The notes below the pieces were generated by a model. It searched no databases, was not told the origin of the DNA, and saw only the letters and a program-made list of their open reading frames with translations. From contig JAUNAE010000276.1 of NCBI GenBank assembly GCA_030527765.1, positions 1 through 5,117 of the forward strand: a DNA stretch of 5,117 nt, written 5' to 3'. The DNA comes from Eubacteriales bacterium (lineage in GTDB: Bacteria; Bacillota_A; Clostridia; Lachnospirales; Lachnospiraceae). Position numbers and translations under genes: made by a program. Below are positions 1 through 4,810 of the stretch, piece after piece (the first letter of the stretch is position 1; each line of letters opens with the position of its first letter).

Positions 1-60
1 GATCTTTACGGATGCACGCCAAAAACAAACAAATGTATACTTCTCAGGGTATCTTAGCAC
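1..60 (-). CDS. possible start of a further downstream gene, cut by the left edge (very tentative)
   Basis: Downstream of the SSB stop, a minus-strand frame opening with GTG at 60-58 stays open for 20 codons to the window edge (begins VLRYPEKYTF). In its favour are the tight operon and the purine-rich AAGGG at 68-64. Against it, that AAGGG is only 3 bases from the GTG, the better GGAGG at 84-80 is 19 bases away, and a 20-codon open stretch is expected often by chance. A second minus frame is also open to the edge. Sequence left of the window is needed to decide. I recognise no family. Confidence 0.2.
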   Translation of the reverse strand, partial: MLRYPEKYTFVCFWRASVKI

Positions 61-70
61 ATTCCCTTGA

Positions 71-88
71 GTTTGGCTACCTCCAAAC
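71..88 (-). promoter_or_regulatory. small hairpin with a Shine-Dalgarno-like sequence, just downstream of ssb
   Basis: On the minus strand GTTTGG (88-83) can pair perfectly with CCAAAC (76-71) around the 6-base loop AGGTAG. This places a GGAGG (84-80) half in the stem and half in the loop. There is no following run of U, so it is not a convincing intrinsic terminator. It could modulate translation of whatever follows, or be coincidental. A 14-codon reading frame (ATG 98-96 to TAA 56-54) spans the site and overlaps the ssb stop as TAATG; its reality is doubtful. Confidence 0.25.
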
Positions 89-97
89 GATATTGCA

Positions 98-613
98 TTA
101 CCACGGCAGTTCTTCGTCCATGCTGTCATCGACTTTCATAAAACCATCATTGTCCTGCATGGACTGCTGTCTATATCCTTGGCTGTTTCTCTGCCCTCCC
201 TGGCTTCCATAACCGCCGCTAGGGGCAGTATTCCGATTTGCTCCTCCACTATATCCCTGATTATTGTTGCTCCCGTTATGGGACTCGCTAGCCGCTTTGC
301 TCTCAGCGAACTCCTGATCCTCGACAACAACTTCTGTCGTATATACCTTCTGTCCATCCTTATTGGTGTAACCCCCTGTCTGGATCCTTCCTGTAACGAC
401 TATCTTTGTTCCCTGCCGGAACCACTTCTCGGCAAACTCTGCAGATTTTCCAAATTCTACGCACGAGATAAAGTCCGCTTCCTGTTCTCCATCTCTGGCA
501 AATCTTCTGTTTACTGCAAGCGTATATCTTGCAACCGCCGTGGGATTATCCCCCTGTGTATATCTGACCTCGATATCCCGTGTCAGCCTTCCCATCAATA
601 TGGCTTTATTCAT
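98..613 (-). CDS. ssb: single-stranded DNA-binding protein (SSB)
   Basis: This 171-residue protein binds and protects single-stranded DNA during replication, recombination and repair. Residues 1-102 form the OB-fold domain: the opening MNKAILMGRLTRDIEVRYT, the FISCVEFGKSAEFAEKW segment (about 48-64), and the KIVVTGRIQTGGY strand (70-82) are typical bacterial SSB signatures. Residues 105-155 are a flexible linker rich in Gly, Asn, Ser and Gln, followed by an acidic tail at 157-171. The length is usual for Firmicute SSBs. The tail ends EELPW rather than the usual acidic-PF tip, so the terminal Phe that docks partner proteins is replaced by Trp. The start is set by AGGAGG (627-622), 8 bases before ATG 613. 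The ATG overlaps the preceding stop by 4 bases (ATGA), implying translational coupling. It is probably the SSB of a mobile element rather than the housekeeping copy, judged from its neighbours. Confidence 0.96.
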   Translation of the reverse strand: MNKAILMGRLTRDIEVRYTQGDNPTAVARYTLAVNRRFARDGEQEADFISCVEFGKSAEFAEKWFRQGTKIVVTGRIQTGGYTNKDGQKVYTTEVVVEDQEFAESKAASESHNGSNNNQGYSGGANRNTAPSGGYGSQGGQRNSQGYRQQSMQDNDGFMKVDDSMDEELPW

Positions 614-801
614 CCTGTAACCCTCCTGACATCCTCAACCAGAATGTTATTTGACATATTCCGATCCGCACTGTTTGGAATCGGTTTTAATTCATACCCA
701 GCCGTATATAGCGCATCTTTTCTTTGCTCTGCCGGCATTCGGTTAATGAACTCCAGTAATTCCGATAAAGTTGGAGTTCTTACTTCCAGCACTTCGATCA
801 T
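610..801 (-). CDS. small hypothetical protein, 63 residues
   Basis: No family recognised. The protein is soluble and mixed-charge, with a probable amphipathic helix at about 10-34 (TLSELLEFINRMPAEQRKDA) and a polar C-terminal half; it has no cysteine and no membrane segment. The gene is locked between neighbours: its ATG (801-799) overlaps the stop of the upstream Cys-rich gene as ATGA, and its own stop overlaps the ssb start as ATGA, with the ssb ribosome binding site lying in its last codons (VRRVTG). Its own ribosome binding site is weak (GAGG 14 bases upstream, otherwise an AAGAAAG purine tract), so it probably relies on coupling to the gene before it. Evidence that it is real is the perfect nesting in the operon. 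Position directly before ssb hints at a DNA-related role, but that is only inference. Confidence 0.75.
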   Translation of the reverse strand: MIEVLEVRTPTLSELLEFINRMPAEQRKDALYTAGYELKPIPNSADRNMSNNILVEDVRRVTG

Positions 802-998
802 CGCTTCTTTCTTTTCCTCGCTTTCCCCGCCGACCTTTTCAAAAAATCATCGATCTCGGTTTCCTTCTTTTTCTGCTCATTCCATTGTCTTTTTTCTTCC
901 CGATATTCTTCTGCGCATTTTAAATATCGTTCGCAATTAGAATGGCATCCAATGTGTCTGTCCGTGCACTGATAGCACGCTTCCCCAGCGTTCTTCAT
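798..998 (-). CDS. small Cys-rich putative zinc-binding protein with a basic tail
   Basis: The N-terminal third carries a compact Cys/His cluster: C8, C11, C18, C22 and C28 with H15 and H19 between them (CYQCTDRHIGCHSNCERY), the pattern of a small metal-binding knuckle. It resembles short proteins I recall from Clostridia phages and mobile elements, usually annotated hypothetical. Residues 29-55 are a charged helix, and the last dozen residues are strongly basic (KARKRKKR), consistent with nucleic-acid contact. The start is debatable. ATG at 1013 overlaps the upstream stop (TGATG) but has no ribosome binding site. ATG at 998, giving 66 residues, has GGGAG (1011-1007) 8 bases upstream, so I prefer it; the longer form would add MGANA. 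The stop overlaps the next gene as ATGA. Metal binding and DNA or RNA contact are inferences. Confidence 0.82.
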   Translation of the reverse strand: MKNAGEACYQCTDRHIGCHSNCERYLKCAEEYREEKRQWNEQKKKETEIDDFLKRSAGKARKRKKR

Positions 999-1012
999 AG
1001 CATTTGCTCCCA

Positions 1013-1693
1013 TCAGTAATAGCTGTAGCTTTTTCTTCTGTTCGACTGAAACGAGTATGGAAAACTGCTATTACGTGCCCCCCCTGATGTACTTCCATCT
1101 GTCACGTATGCAGTCCTTCTTGTGTTGATTTTCATTCTGACACGGCTTCCGCAATTCAGACAGTCATAGCTGAATTTATCTTCATCCATGTTGGTGAAGT
1201 ATTTGAAATCTTTGCCGCAATCACAATGCGTATACATCGGTTTCAGATCTTTCAGCTCGAACTCGTGTCCGCAGGAACATCTATGCGACTTGATCTCTAT
1301 TCTGGCATTAAAGCCCTTCACCTTATCACAGTTAGGACATTTCAGGTACAGGAAGCCTTTGTATCCTTCCATATTACGGGCAAAGGTTCTTTGATCTTCC
1401 TGAGCGGAAATATTGTCACGCCATCCACTGCCAAATAAACTGCCATTTCTGGTGTGCTTCTCCGGCTTCTCGTAGGACTCATATTCGCCCGTTTCAGGTT
1501 CTTTTCCCTCATTCTCTACCAAATCCACACTATCAGCTGTATCTTCCAAGCCTACGACTGTAACAGGCTCCTGCGGCTCTTCTGTTTCATCCTTGTCTGC
1601 CAATCTCATCGCCATCAGGATAATAGATTTCACAGATGCCGCATCCATATCGAACCGGTTTTCTCCATAATCTGAACTGATTTTTACAATCAT
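1013..1693 (-). CDS. tandem zinc-ribbon protein of unknown role, 226 residues
   Basis: Three parts are visible. Residues 1-35 form a small ordered N-terminus (MIVKISSDYGENRF onward). Residues 36-110 are an acidic, Glu/Asp-rich, probably disordered linker. Residues 111-200 are a Cys-rich domain starting GFLYLKCPNCDKVKGF. Its cysteines fall in mirrored pairs: C119/C122 (CxxC), C139/C141 (CxC), C157/C159 (CxC) and C178/C181 (CxxC), which fits two successive zinc ribbons. The tail (201-226) is rich in Ser, Tyr, Arg and Asn. I recall similar proteins in Clostridia phages and conjugative elements, without known function. The start is firm: GGAGG (1705-1701) lies 7 bases before ATG 1693, which overlaps the preceding stop as ATGA. 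The fold suggests nucleic-acid or protein binding; no enzymatic motif is seen. Confidence 0.9.
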   Translation of the reverse strand: MIVKISSDYGENRFDMDAASVKSIILMAMRLADKDETEEPQEPVTVVGLEDTADSVDLVENEGKEPETGEYESYEKPEKHTRNGSLFGSGWRDNISAQEDQRTFARNMEGYKGFLYLKCPNCDKVKGFNARIEIKSHRCSCGHEFELKDLKPMYTHCDCGKDFKYFTNMDEDKFSYDCLNCGSRVRMKINTRRTAYVTDGSTSGGARNSSFPYSFQSNRRKSYSYY

Positions 1694-1908
1694 GAATTCA
1701 CCTCCACATCGAAGCTGCCATCTTCATAGGCAACCACTGTATCGCCCTGATTTGCTCTTTTCATTCCGTCTGTTGTCGGTACAATCAAGGACTTGCTGAA
1801 CATATCAATGATGATCTTCGTTCCCAATGCTGCTGCAATCGGTCCTGCCGGAATGCTCGGACCTGCGGCTGTTCCTCCCACAGTAAATCTGCTGACCTCT
1901 CTGCTCAT
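1690..1908 (-). CDS. small Gly/Ala-rich hypothetical protein, 72 residues
   Basis: No family recognised. Residues 10-36 are unusually rich in Gly, Ala, Pro and Ile (GGTAAGPSIPAGPIAAAL), moderately hydrophobic but broken by three prolines and a lysine, so a true membrane helix is uncertain. The C-terminal half (about 50-72) looks like a small beta-rich segment ending in acidic residues (GDTVVAYEDGSFDVEV). No cysteines are present. The gene is well supported by its signals: GGAGG (1920-1916) directly follows the stop of the upstream gene and lies 7 bases before ATG 1908, and its stop overlaps the next start as ATGA. The function is unknown; a small structural or accessory peptide of the mobile element is a guess. 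Confidence 0.8.
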   Translation of the reverse strand: MSREVSRFTVGGTAAGPSIPAGPIAAALGTKIIIDMFSKSLIVPTTDGMKRANQGDTVVAYEDGSFDVEVNS

Positions 1909-1920
1909 TTTGTGCCCTCC

Positions 1921-2097
1921 TTATTTCGCATACACAGAACCATCATCGTAAACCCGGTAGCAGAGCATATCGCCTCCGCATTCCCCTTTGATCTCTACAA
2001 AATCCGGCGTCTCGATCACATCTGTAATAAACTCCATGCTTGTTTCTTCCAGCACGATGTTCTGTGCTTTTTTCGCTCTTTCACTGTTTCCTCTCAT
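1921..2097 (-). CDS. small hypothetical protein, 58 residues
   Basis: No family recognised. From ATG 2097 the protein has a basic N-terminus (MRGNSERAKKAQ), then an acidic, probably beta-rich body (FITDVIETPDFVEIKGE) with two cysteines (C40 and C46) and a closing VYDDGSVYAK. The frame is open further upstream to an ATG at 2199 (92 residues), but that extension lies wholly inside the upstream zinc-finger gene. By contrast ATG 2097 has AGGAG (2110-2106) 8 bases before it and starts 2 bases after the upstream stop, so I chose the short form. A second ATG at 2102-2100 dies after two codons. The DxVEIxG...YRVYDDGS pattern is reminiscent of small beta-sheet domains, but I cannot assign it. Confidence 0.78.
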   Translation of the reverse strand: MRGNSERAKKAQNIVLEETSMEFITDVIETPDFVEIKGECGGDMLCYRVYDDGSVYAK

Positions 2098-2098
2098 C

Positions 2099-2326
2099 TC
2101 ATGTTCTCCTAGCAATTCCCCGGAAGCACTTGCCTCCGTCCTCTGTTTCTCTCCAATCACATTTCTGCCCCTCATTATCATCTGCATGAAGGCATTCATC
2201 GCAGAGAAAAATCTCCTGTCTGCACTCCTGGCACTTTACTACGTATCCGCTTTTCTCAGGATCATAGTCTTGAAATACATTTTCGCCCATACAATGAGGG
2301 CAAATCTCCACCGCTTCTGTCTTCAT
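2099..2326 (-). CDS. small double zinc-finger protein, 75 residues
   Basis: The protein contains eight cysteines arranged as two probable zinc sites. C9/C12 (CPHC) with C32/C35 (CQEC) form a classic zinc ribbon. C42/C45 (CDEC) with C56 and C67 form a second site (FLCDECLHADD...CDW...KCFRG). I recall similar short proteins in Clostridia phages and integrative elements, where they stay uncharacterised. The start is supported by GGAGG (2340-2336), 9 bases before ATG 2326, and by the ATGA overlap with the preceding stop. It lies directly after a helix-hairpin-helix gene and two steps after another Cys-rich gene, suggesting a group of small nucleic-acid- or protein-binding factors. No catalytic motif is present. 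Zinc binding is a strong inference from spacing; the partner is unknown. Confidence 0.87.
   Translation of the reverse strand: MKTEAVEICPHCMGENVFQDYDPEKSGYVVKCQECRQEIFLCDECLHADDNEGQKCDWRETEDGGKCFRGIARRT
2106..2110 (-). promoter_or_regulatory. ribosome binding site that sets the 58-residue gene start
   Basis: AGGAG lies 8 bases before ATG 2097 and within the last codons of the upstream zinc-finger gene. It favours the short form over an upstream in-frame ATG at 2199. Confidence 0.75.
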
Positions 2327-2622
2327 GCCTCGGATCCTCCATTTGCCACGCTCTCTGCTTTTCTTGTAAGCAGATCATCAACCGCGGTTCGGATTCTGCC
2401 CATGGTTGCCGGTCCTACACCTTTCACTGTTGAGATGGCCTCCAGAACCTTCTCCATATCCACAGCTTTTTTCATTTCTTCCTGTGGGTGTTTCATCCCG
2501 TCCTGATAGCCGCTCTCGTAAATTCTTGAGCAAAATTCATCGAACTGCTGATGATCGTATTTCTTCACCGTCTTATAAGTTGTCCGGTTGCTTACGTATC
2601 TGTGCTTTACGCTCTTTGCCAT
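2323..2622 (-). CDS. small helix-hairpin-helix protein, probable DNA binder
   Basis: This is a 99-residue protein. Residues 56-83 (MEKVLEAISTVKGVGPATMG and on) fit a helix-hairpin-helix: a helix, the GVGP hairpin at 68-71, then a second helix. In DNA repair and recombination proteins this motif contacts the DNA backbone without sequence specificity. The N-terminus (about 1-22) is basic, with Lys, Arg and His clustered, also consistent with nucleic-acid binding; residues 22-52 look helical (DHQQFDEFCSRIYESGYQDG). No nuclease or polymerase domain is attached, so it would be a stand-alone motif protein. The frame opens at a GTG (2631), but that codon lies within the ribosome binding site. AAGGAGG (2637-2631) is 8 bases before ATG 2622, which I take as the start. 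The gene overlaps the end of the upstream Cys-rich gene by 50 bases and ends in an ATGA overlap. Confidence 0.88.
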   Translation of the reverse strand: MAKSVKHRYVSNRTTYKTVKKYDHQQFDEFCSRIYESGYQDGMKHPQEEMKKAVDMEKVLEAISTVKGVGPATMGRIRTAVDDLLTRKAESVANGGSEA

Positions 2623-2758
2623 TCTTGTCACCTCCTTCGCGCTCGTGCCCTAAATCTGGTATATAAAACAGACCGCATTTCTTGCACTGGCATACCGTTG
2701 CTTGATATCCAGGATTTTTAAAGAAAAAGGTCTGCGCCTTATTATCAAATTTAATCAC
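2573..2758 (-). CDS. small CxCxxC protein, 61 residues, GTG start
   Basis: A short protein with a central cysteine cluster, C23, C25 and C28 (VCQCKKCGLFYIPDLGHE), followed by H38, enough ligands for one metal site. The N-terminus is mixed and aromatic (TFFFKNPGY), and the tail after residue 40 is basic and hydrophilic (KNGKERKAQIRKQ), probably disordered. The start codon is GTG at 2758, overlapping the preceding stop as GTGA, with GGAGG (2770-2766) 7 bases upstream; this GGAGG encodes part of the last codons of the upstream gene. Its last 50 bases overlap the next gene and contain that gene's ribosome binding site, so the low-complexity basic tail may partly reflect this constraint. The family is one I recall loosely from Clostridia phages; no function known. 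Confidence 0.8.
   Translation of the reverse strand: MIKFDNKAQTFFFKNPGYQATVCQCKKCGLFYIPDLGHEREGGDKNGKERKAQIRKQPDNL
2631..2637 (-). promoter_or_regulatory. ribosome binding site that sets the helix-hairpin-helix gene start
   Basis: AAGGAGG followed by TGACAAGA places ATG 2622 at 8 bases. The in-frame GTG at 2631-2629 shares its first base with this site, so it cannot be served by it. The site lies inside the coding sequence of the upstream CxCxxC gene. Confidence 0.85.
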
Positions 2759-3669
2759 GCCATCGCCTCCAATGCTTTCAGCACCATCTTCATGGAATAT
2801 CTCGCATTATCCGTAAGCTGTCTCTGCCATGCATCGTTTCTCGGGCTCCATCTGAACCCGTTCTTTTTCAGGATGTCTCTGACCTCCGACTCGGGTTTCC
2901 CATCAAAGATAAGCTGCAATCTCATGATTTCGGTATTCTCAACGACCTTGAAATACTTATTCTCCGTTCGAGTGTCTCCCTGCTCTTTTGCCTCTTTCAG
3001 CTTTTTCAATCGCCCTTCCAGTCTTCTGATCTCCTGATTGTTATTGGTCAGCTCAAATGTCATGAATGGTTTTTTCTCATAATGGTAAGAGTTGTTCATT
3101 CTTTCCATTAGGGCTTCGGCTTCCTTCAGAGTGACTGCCTCGCACCCGATCAAGGTTTCATGTTTTCGAAAGAATGTATTGACTTCCTTCATCATCTCCT
3201 GCCGGGCTTTCTTCTCTTCGATCTTTCTTTCCAGTCTCTCAATCGCATCGCTGTCCCCAGACTTGATGATCTCACTCCCATTGGCAATGCTCTTAATCTG
3301 ATCCGGTATTTTCTGAATCTCCTGGAACTCTCGCATATTCTTATCATTTGCAGCATTCTGCTTTTCTTTCTTCCTGACTGGGAAGTTCCCTGCACCACTT
3401 ATCATCACAGACGGACACATCATGCCGATGCGACTTCTAGCATTCAGATTGTCTGCCAATCGCTTTGCATATCTTCCGGCAATCTTGTAAACTCTCTCTG
3501 CTTCGTCTGGTCTTTTCTCTACCGCCTTATCGGCAAGGTCATACGCCTCGTCCACGTAGGCGTTGTAGGAAGCCGTTAAGCTTCCTGCCTTATATTCACT
3601 AAACGACATCATGTTATGCGCCGTTCTAGCCGCTTCCTCGTTAATAGGGAAATATACTCGTTCTGCCAT
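2755..3669 (-). CDS. coiled-coil accessory protein with C-terminal GFRWSP/AWQRQL domain, 304 residues
   Basis: This protein resembles a recurrent but uncharacterised protein of gut Clostridia mobile elements. Residues 1-110 form a helical N-terminal domain (starting MAERVYFPINEEAA) closing with a CPSVMISGAGNFPVRKKEKQ segment at 85-104. Residues 139-170 are a strongly charged coiled-coil candidate (DAIERLERKIEEKKARQEMM), with a second at about 211-230. Residues 248-297 form a small C-terminal domain (LQLIFDGKP, then GFRWSPRNDAWQRQLTDNAR at 271-290). That C-terminal block is similar to ends of large phage and plasmid proteins, some labelled DUF3560 or helicase/methylase-associated; this link is from memory. 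No catalytic motif is evident. ATG 3669 directly abuts the upstream stop, with GAGGG (3681-3677) 7 bases before it. Immediate pairing with the ATPase-like gene suggests the two act together. Confidence 0.88.
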   Translation of the reverse strand: MAERVYFPINEEAARTAHNMMSFSEYKAGSLTASYNAYVDEAYDLADKAVEKRPDEAERVYKIAGRYAKRLADNLNARSRIGMMCPSVMISGAGNFPVRKKEKQNAANDKNMREFQEIQKIPDQIKSIANGSEIIKSGDSDAIERLERKIEEKKARQEMMKEVNTFFRKHETLIGCEAVTLKEAEALMERMNNSYHYEKKPFMTFELTNNNQEIRRLEGRLKKLKEAKEQGDTRTENKYFKVVENTEIMRLQLIFDGKPESEVRDILKKNGFRWSPRNDAWQRQLTDNARYSMKMVLKALEAMA

Positions 3670-4794
3670 TTATTCGCCCTCGCTCCCTTCCTGAATCTCA
3701 TCCAAAAACTCATACAGCTGTCTGGTTTCTTCCTCGCTAAGCTTTTCCTCGATCTTCTCAATGAATGAGCAAAATCTATCTGCCAGCGGTTTTTCTGACT
3801 CTCTCAGTTTTCTGTATTCTTCCTGAACATCGGCAAAATACTTGGATGCCAGAATGATCTTTTTCTTCGCCTCGGTAACGATGACCGGTTTCCAACCTCT
3901 TTTCTTCATCTTCTCCAGATCACTCTGATTGGTTACCGGCACTGCCTTTGCCCCATACCGATTGATAAAATCTTCTGCAATCTCGTCCTTCAGCTCGTCA
4001 GGAATGGACCATTCGTTTACGTATGTTCCGCTGTAATGGTCAATAGAGCTTTTGATCAAATCTGAATCTGCAGATTCCTCAATCATTCTCGCTGCATACC
4101 ACTGAACATCGAAACTGTTCACCATGCTTCTGTCTCGTTCCAATCGCACCCATGACGGTTTGAAATCCAGCCCGAAATTATCAAGTCTTGGCTCCTCACA
4201 GATATACAATCCTCCGACAAAGACTTTGCCTACGAACCGCTTGTCTTCCAGGATATCCCCGTATCGGGTTTCTGATTTCTCATACTCCTGCAAATGGAGG
4301 TTTGCCGCCTGTATCTTTTCGTACTCCTCTGCTGTGATCCCGCCGATCTCAATAATCAGGCTGTGCTCCGGGGCTTTCATCCATATCGCATTGTTCTCCA
4401 CGAAAAATGTAGGAACCATCATGCCGTCATATTTCCTTGACCTCACAAGTCTTGGTCTCCATACCTCATGCCGGCAGTAATTCTGGAAGGTTACTGTCTT
4501 TCCGTTTCTCAGAAGGACAACCGTTGCAATCTTATACCCTTCTCCATGGTTTCCGATCATCTCATCGTTATCAGCCTTCGTGGTATTCCCAAACAGTAAT
4601 GTCTTGATATCCAGTTTGGAATGCTTATTTCCGATCTTGAGCAGCTCTTTCTCCGGGTCATATTCCAACATCATCTTGTTGGATGCATCTCTCGTTTCCT
4701 CGTCCAAGGCGTTCTGGAAAAATTCTCTGGTCGCTTCGACTACGCCCCAAGCTGGAACGTAGTCTGCGCTGATACTCAATTCATATTTACGCAT
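3670..4794 (-). CDS. GHKL/Bergerat-fold ATPase-like protein, 374 residues
   Basis: The N-terminal 100 residues carry hallmarks of the ATP-binding fold shared by Hsp90, MutL, gyrase B and histidine kinases. The N box is E24-FFQ-N28-AL-D31, matching E-x3-N-x2-D, where the Glu is the usual catalytic base and the Asn the magnesium ligand. A glycine-rich lid follows at 80-90 (IGNHGEGYKIA, with G81, G84 and G86). The middle box, normally D-x-G-x-G, is degenerate here (IGNKHSKLD at 54-62) and lacks the usual Asp. Residues 100-225 are a beta-rich second domain, and 230-374 are mostly helical and end very acidic. No kinase, nuclease or TOPRIM domain is attached. GAGGAGG (4810-4804) is 9 bases before ATG 4794; an in-frame TTG at 4812 precedes that site, so I exclude it. 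It resembles 'ATP-binding protein' entries of Clostridia phages, function unknown; nucleotide binding is inferred. Confidence 0.9.
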   Translation of the reverse strand: MRKYELSISADYVPAWGVVEATREFFQNALDEETRDASNKMMLEYDPEKELLKIGNKHSKLDIKTLLFGNTTKADNDEMIGNHGEGYKIATVVLLRNGKTVTFQNYCRHEVWRPRLVRSRKYDGMMVPTFFVENNAIWMKAPEHSLIIEIGGITAEEYEKIQAANLHLQEYEKSETRYGDILEDKRFVGKVFVGGLYICEEPRLDNFGLDFKPSWVRLERDRSMVNSFDVQWYAARMIEESADSDLIKSSIDHYSGTYVNEWSIPDELKDEIAEDFINRYGAKAVPVTNQSDLEKMKKRGWKPVIVTEAKKKIILASKYFADVQEEYRKLRESEKPLADRFCSFIEKIEEKLSEEETRQLYEFLDEIQEGSEGE

Positions 4795-4803
4795 ATCTTT
4801 TCG

Positions 4804-4810
4804 CCTCCTC
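4804..4810 (-). promoter_or_regulatory. ribosome binding site that sets the ATPase-like gene start
   Basis: GAGGAGG lies 9 bases before ATG 4794 and overlaps the stop codon (4811-4809) of the upstream gene. It shows that the in-frame TTG at 4812, which would add six residues, is part of the leader rather than the start. Confidence 0.85.

Noticed and set aside
34..39. TATACA resembling a promoter -10 box on the minus strand downstream of ssb
   Set aside because: No acceptable -35 element lies 16-18 bases upstream, so a promoter cannot be supported.
71..88. Hairpin after ssb as a rho-independent terminator
   Set aside because: The stem is only 6 base pairs and no U tract follows, so termination is unlikely; it is listed instead as a possible translational element.
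136..357. 73-codon minus-strand frame inside ssb
   Set aside because: It overlaps the low-complexity linker-coding part of ssb in another frame, starts without a suitable ribosome binding site, and is best explained by linker codon composition.
179..940. 253-codon open frame on the plus strand
   Set aside because: It lies antisense to ssb and the two genes upstream of it, all well supported by family features or ribosome binding sites. Its translation is Ser/Leu/Cys/Ile-rich without domain features, as expected of an antisense shadow.
1988..2506. 172-codon open frame on the plus strand
   Set aside because: Antisense to three small genes that each have good ribosome binding sites and, in two cases, recognisable motifs. 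It contains hydrophobic runs that mimic membrane segments but come from reverse-complemented charged codons.
3160..3579. 139-codon open frame on the plus strand
   Set aside because: Antisense to the 304-residue coiled-coil protein; composition typical of a shadow frame and no ribosome binding site of the kind used throughout this operon.
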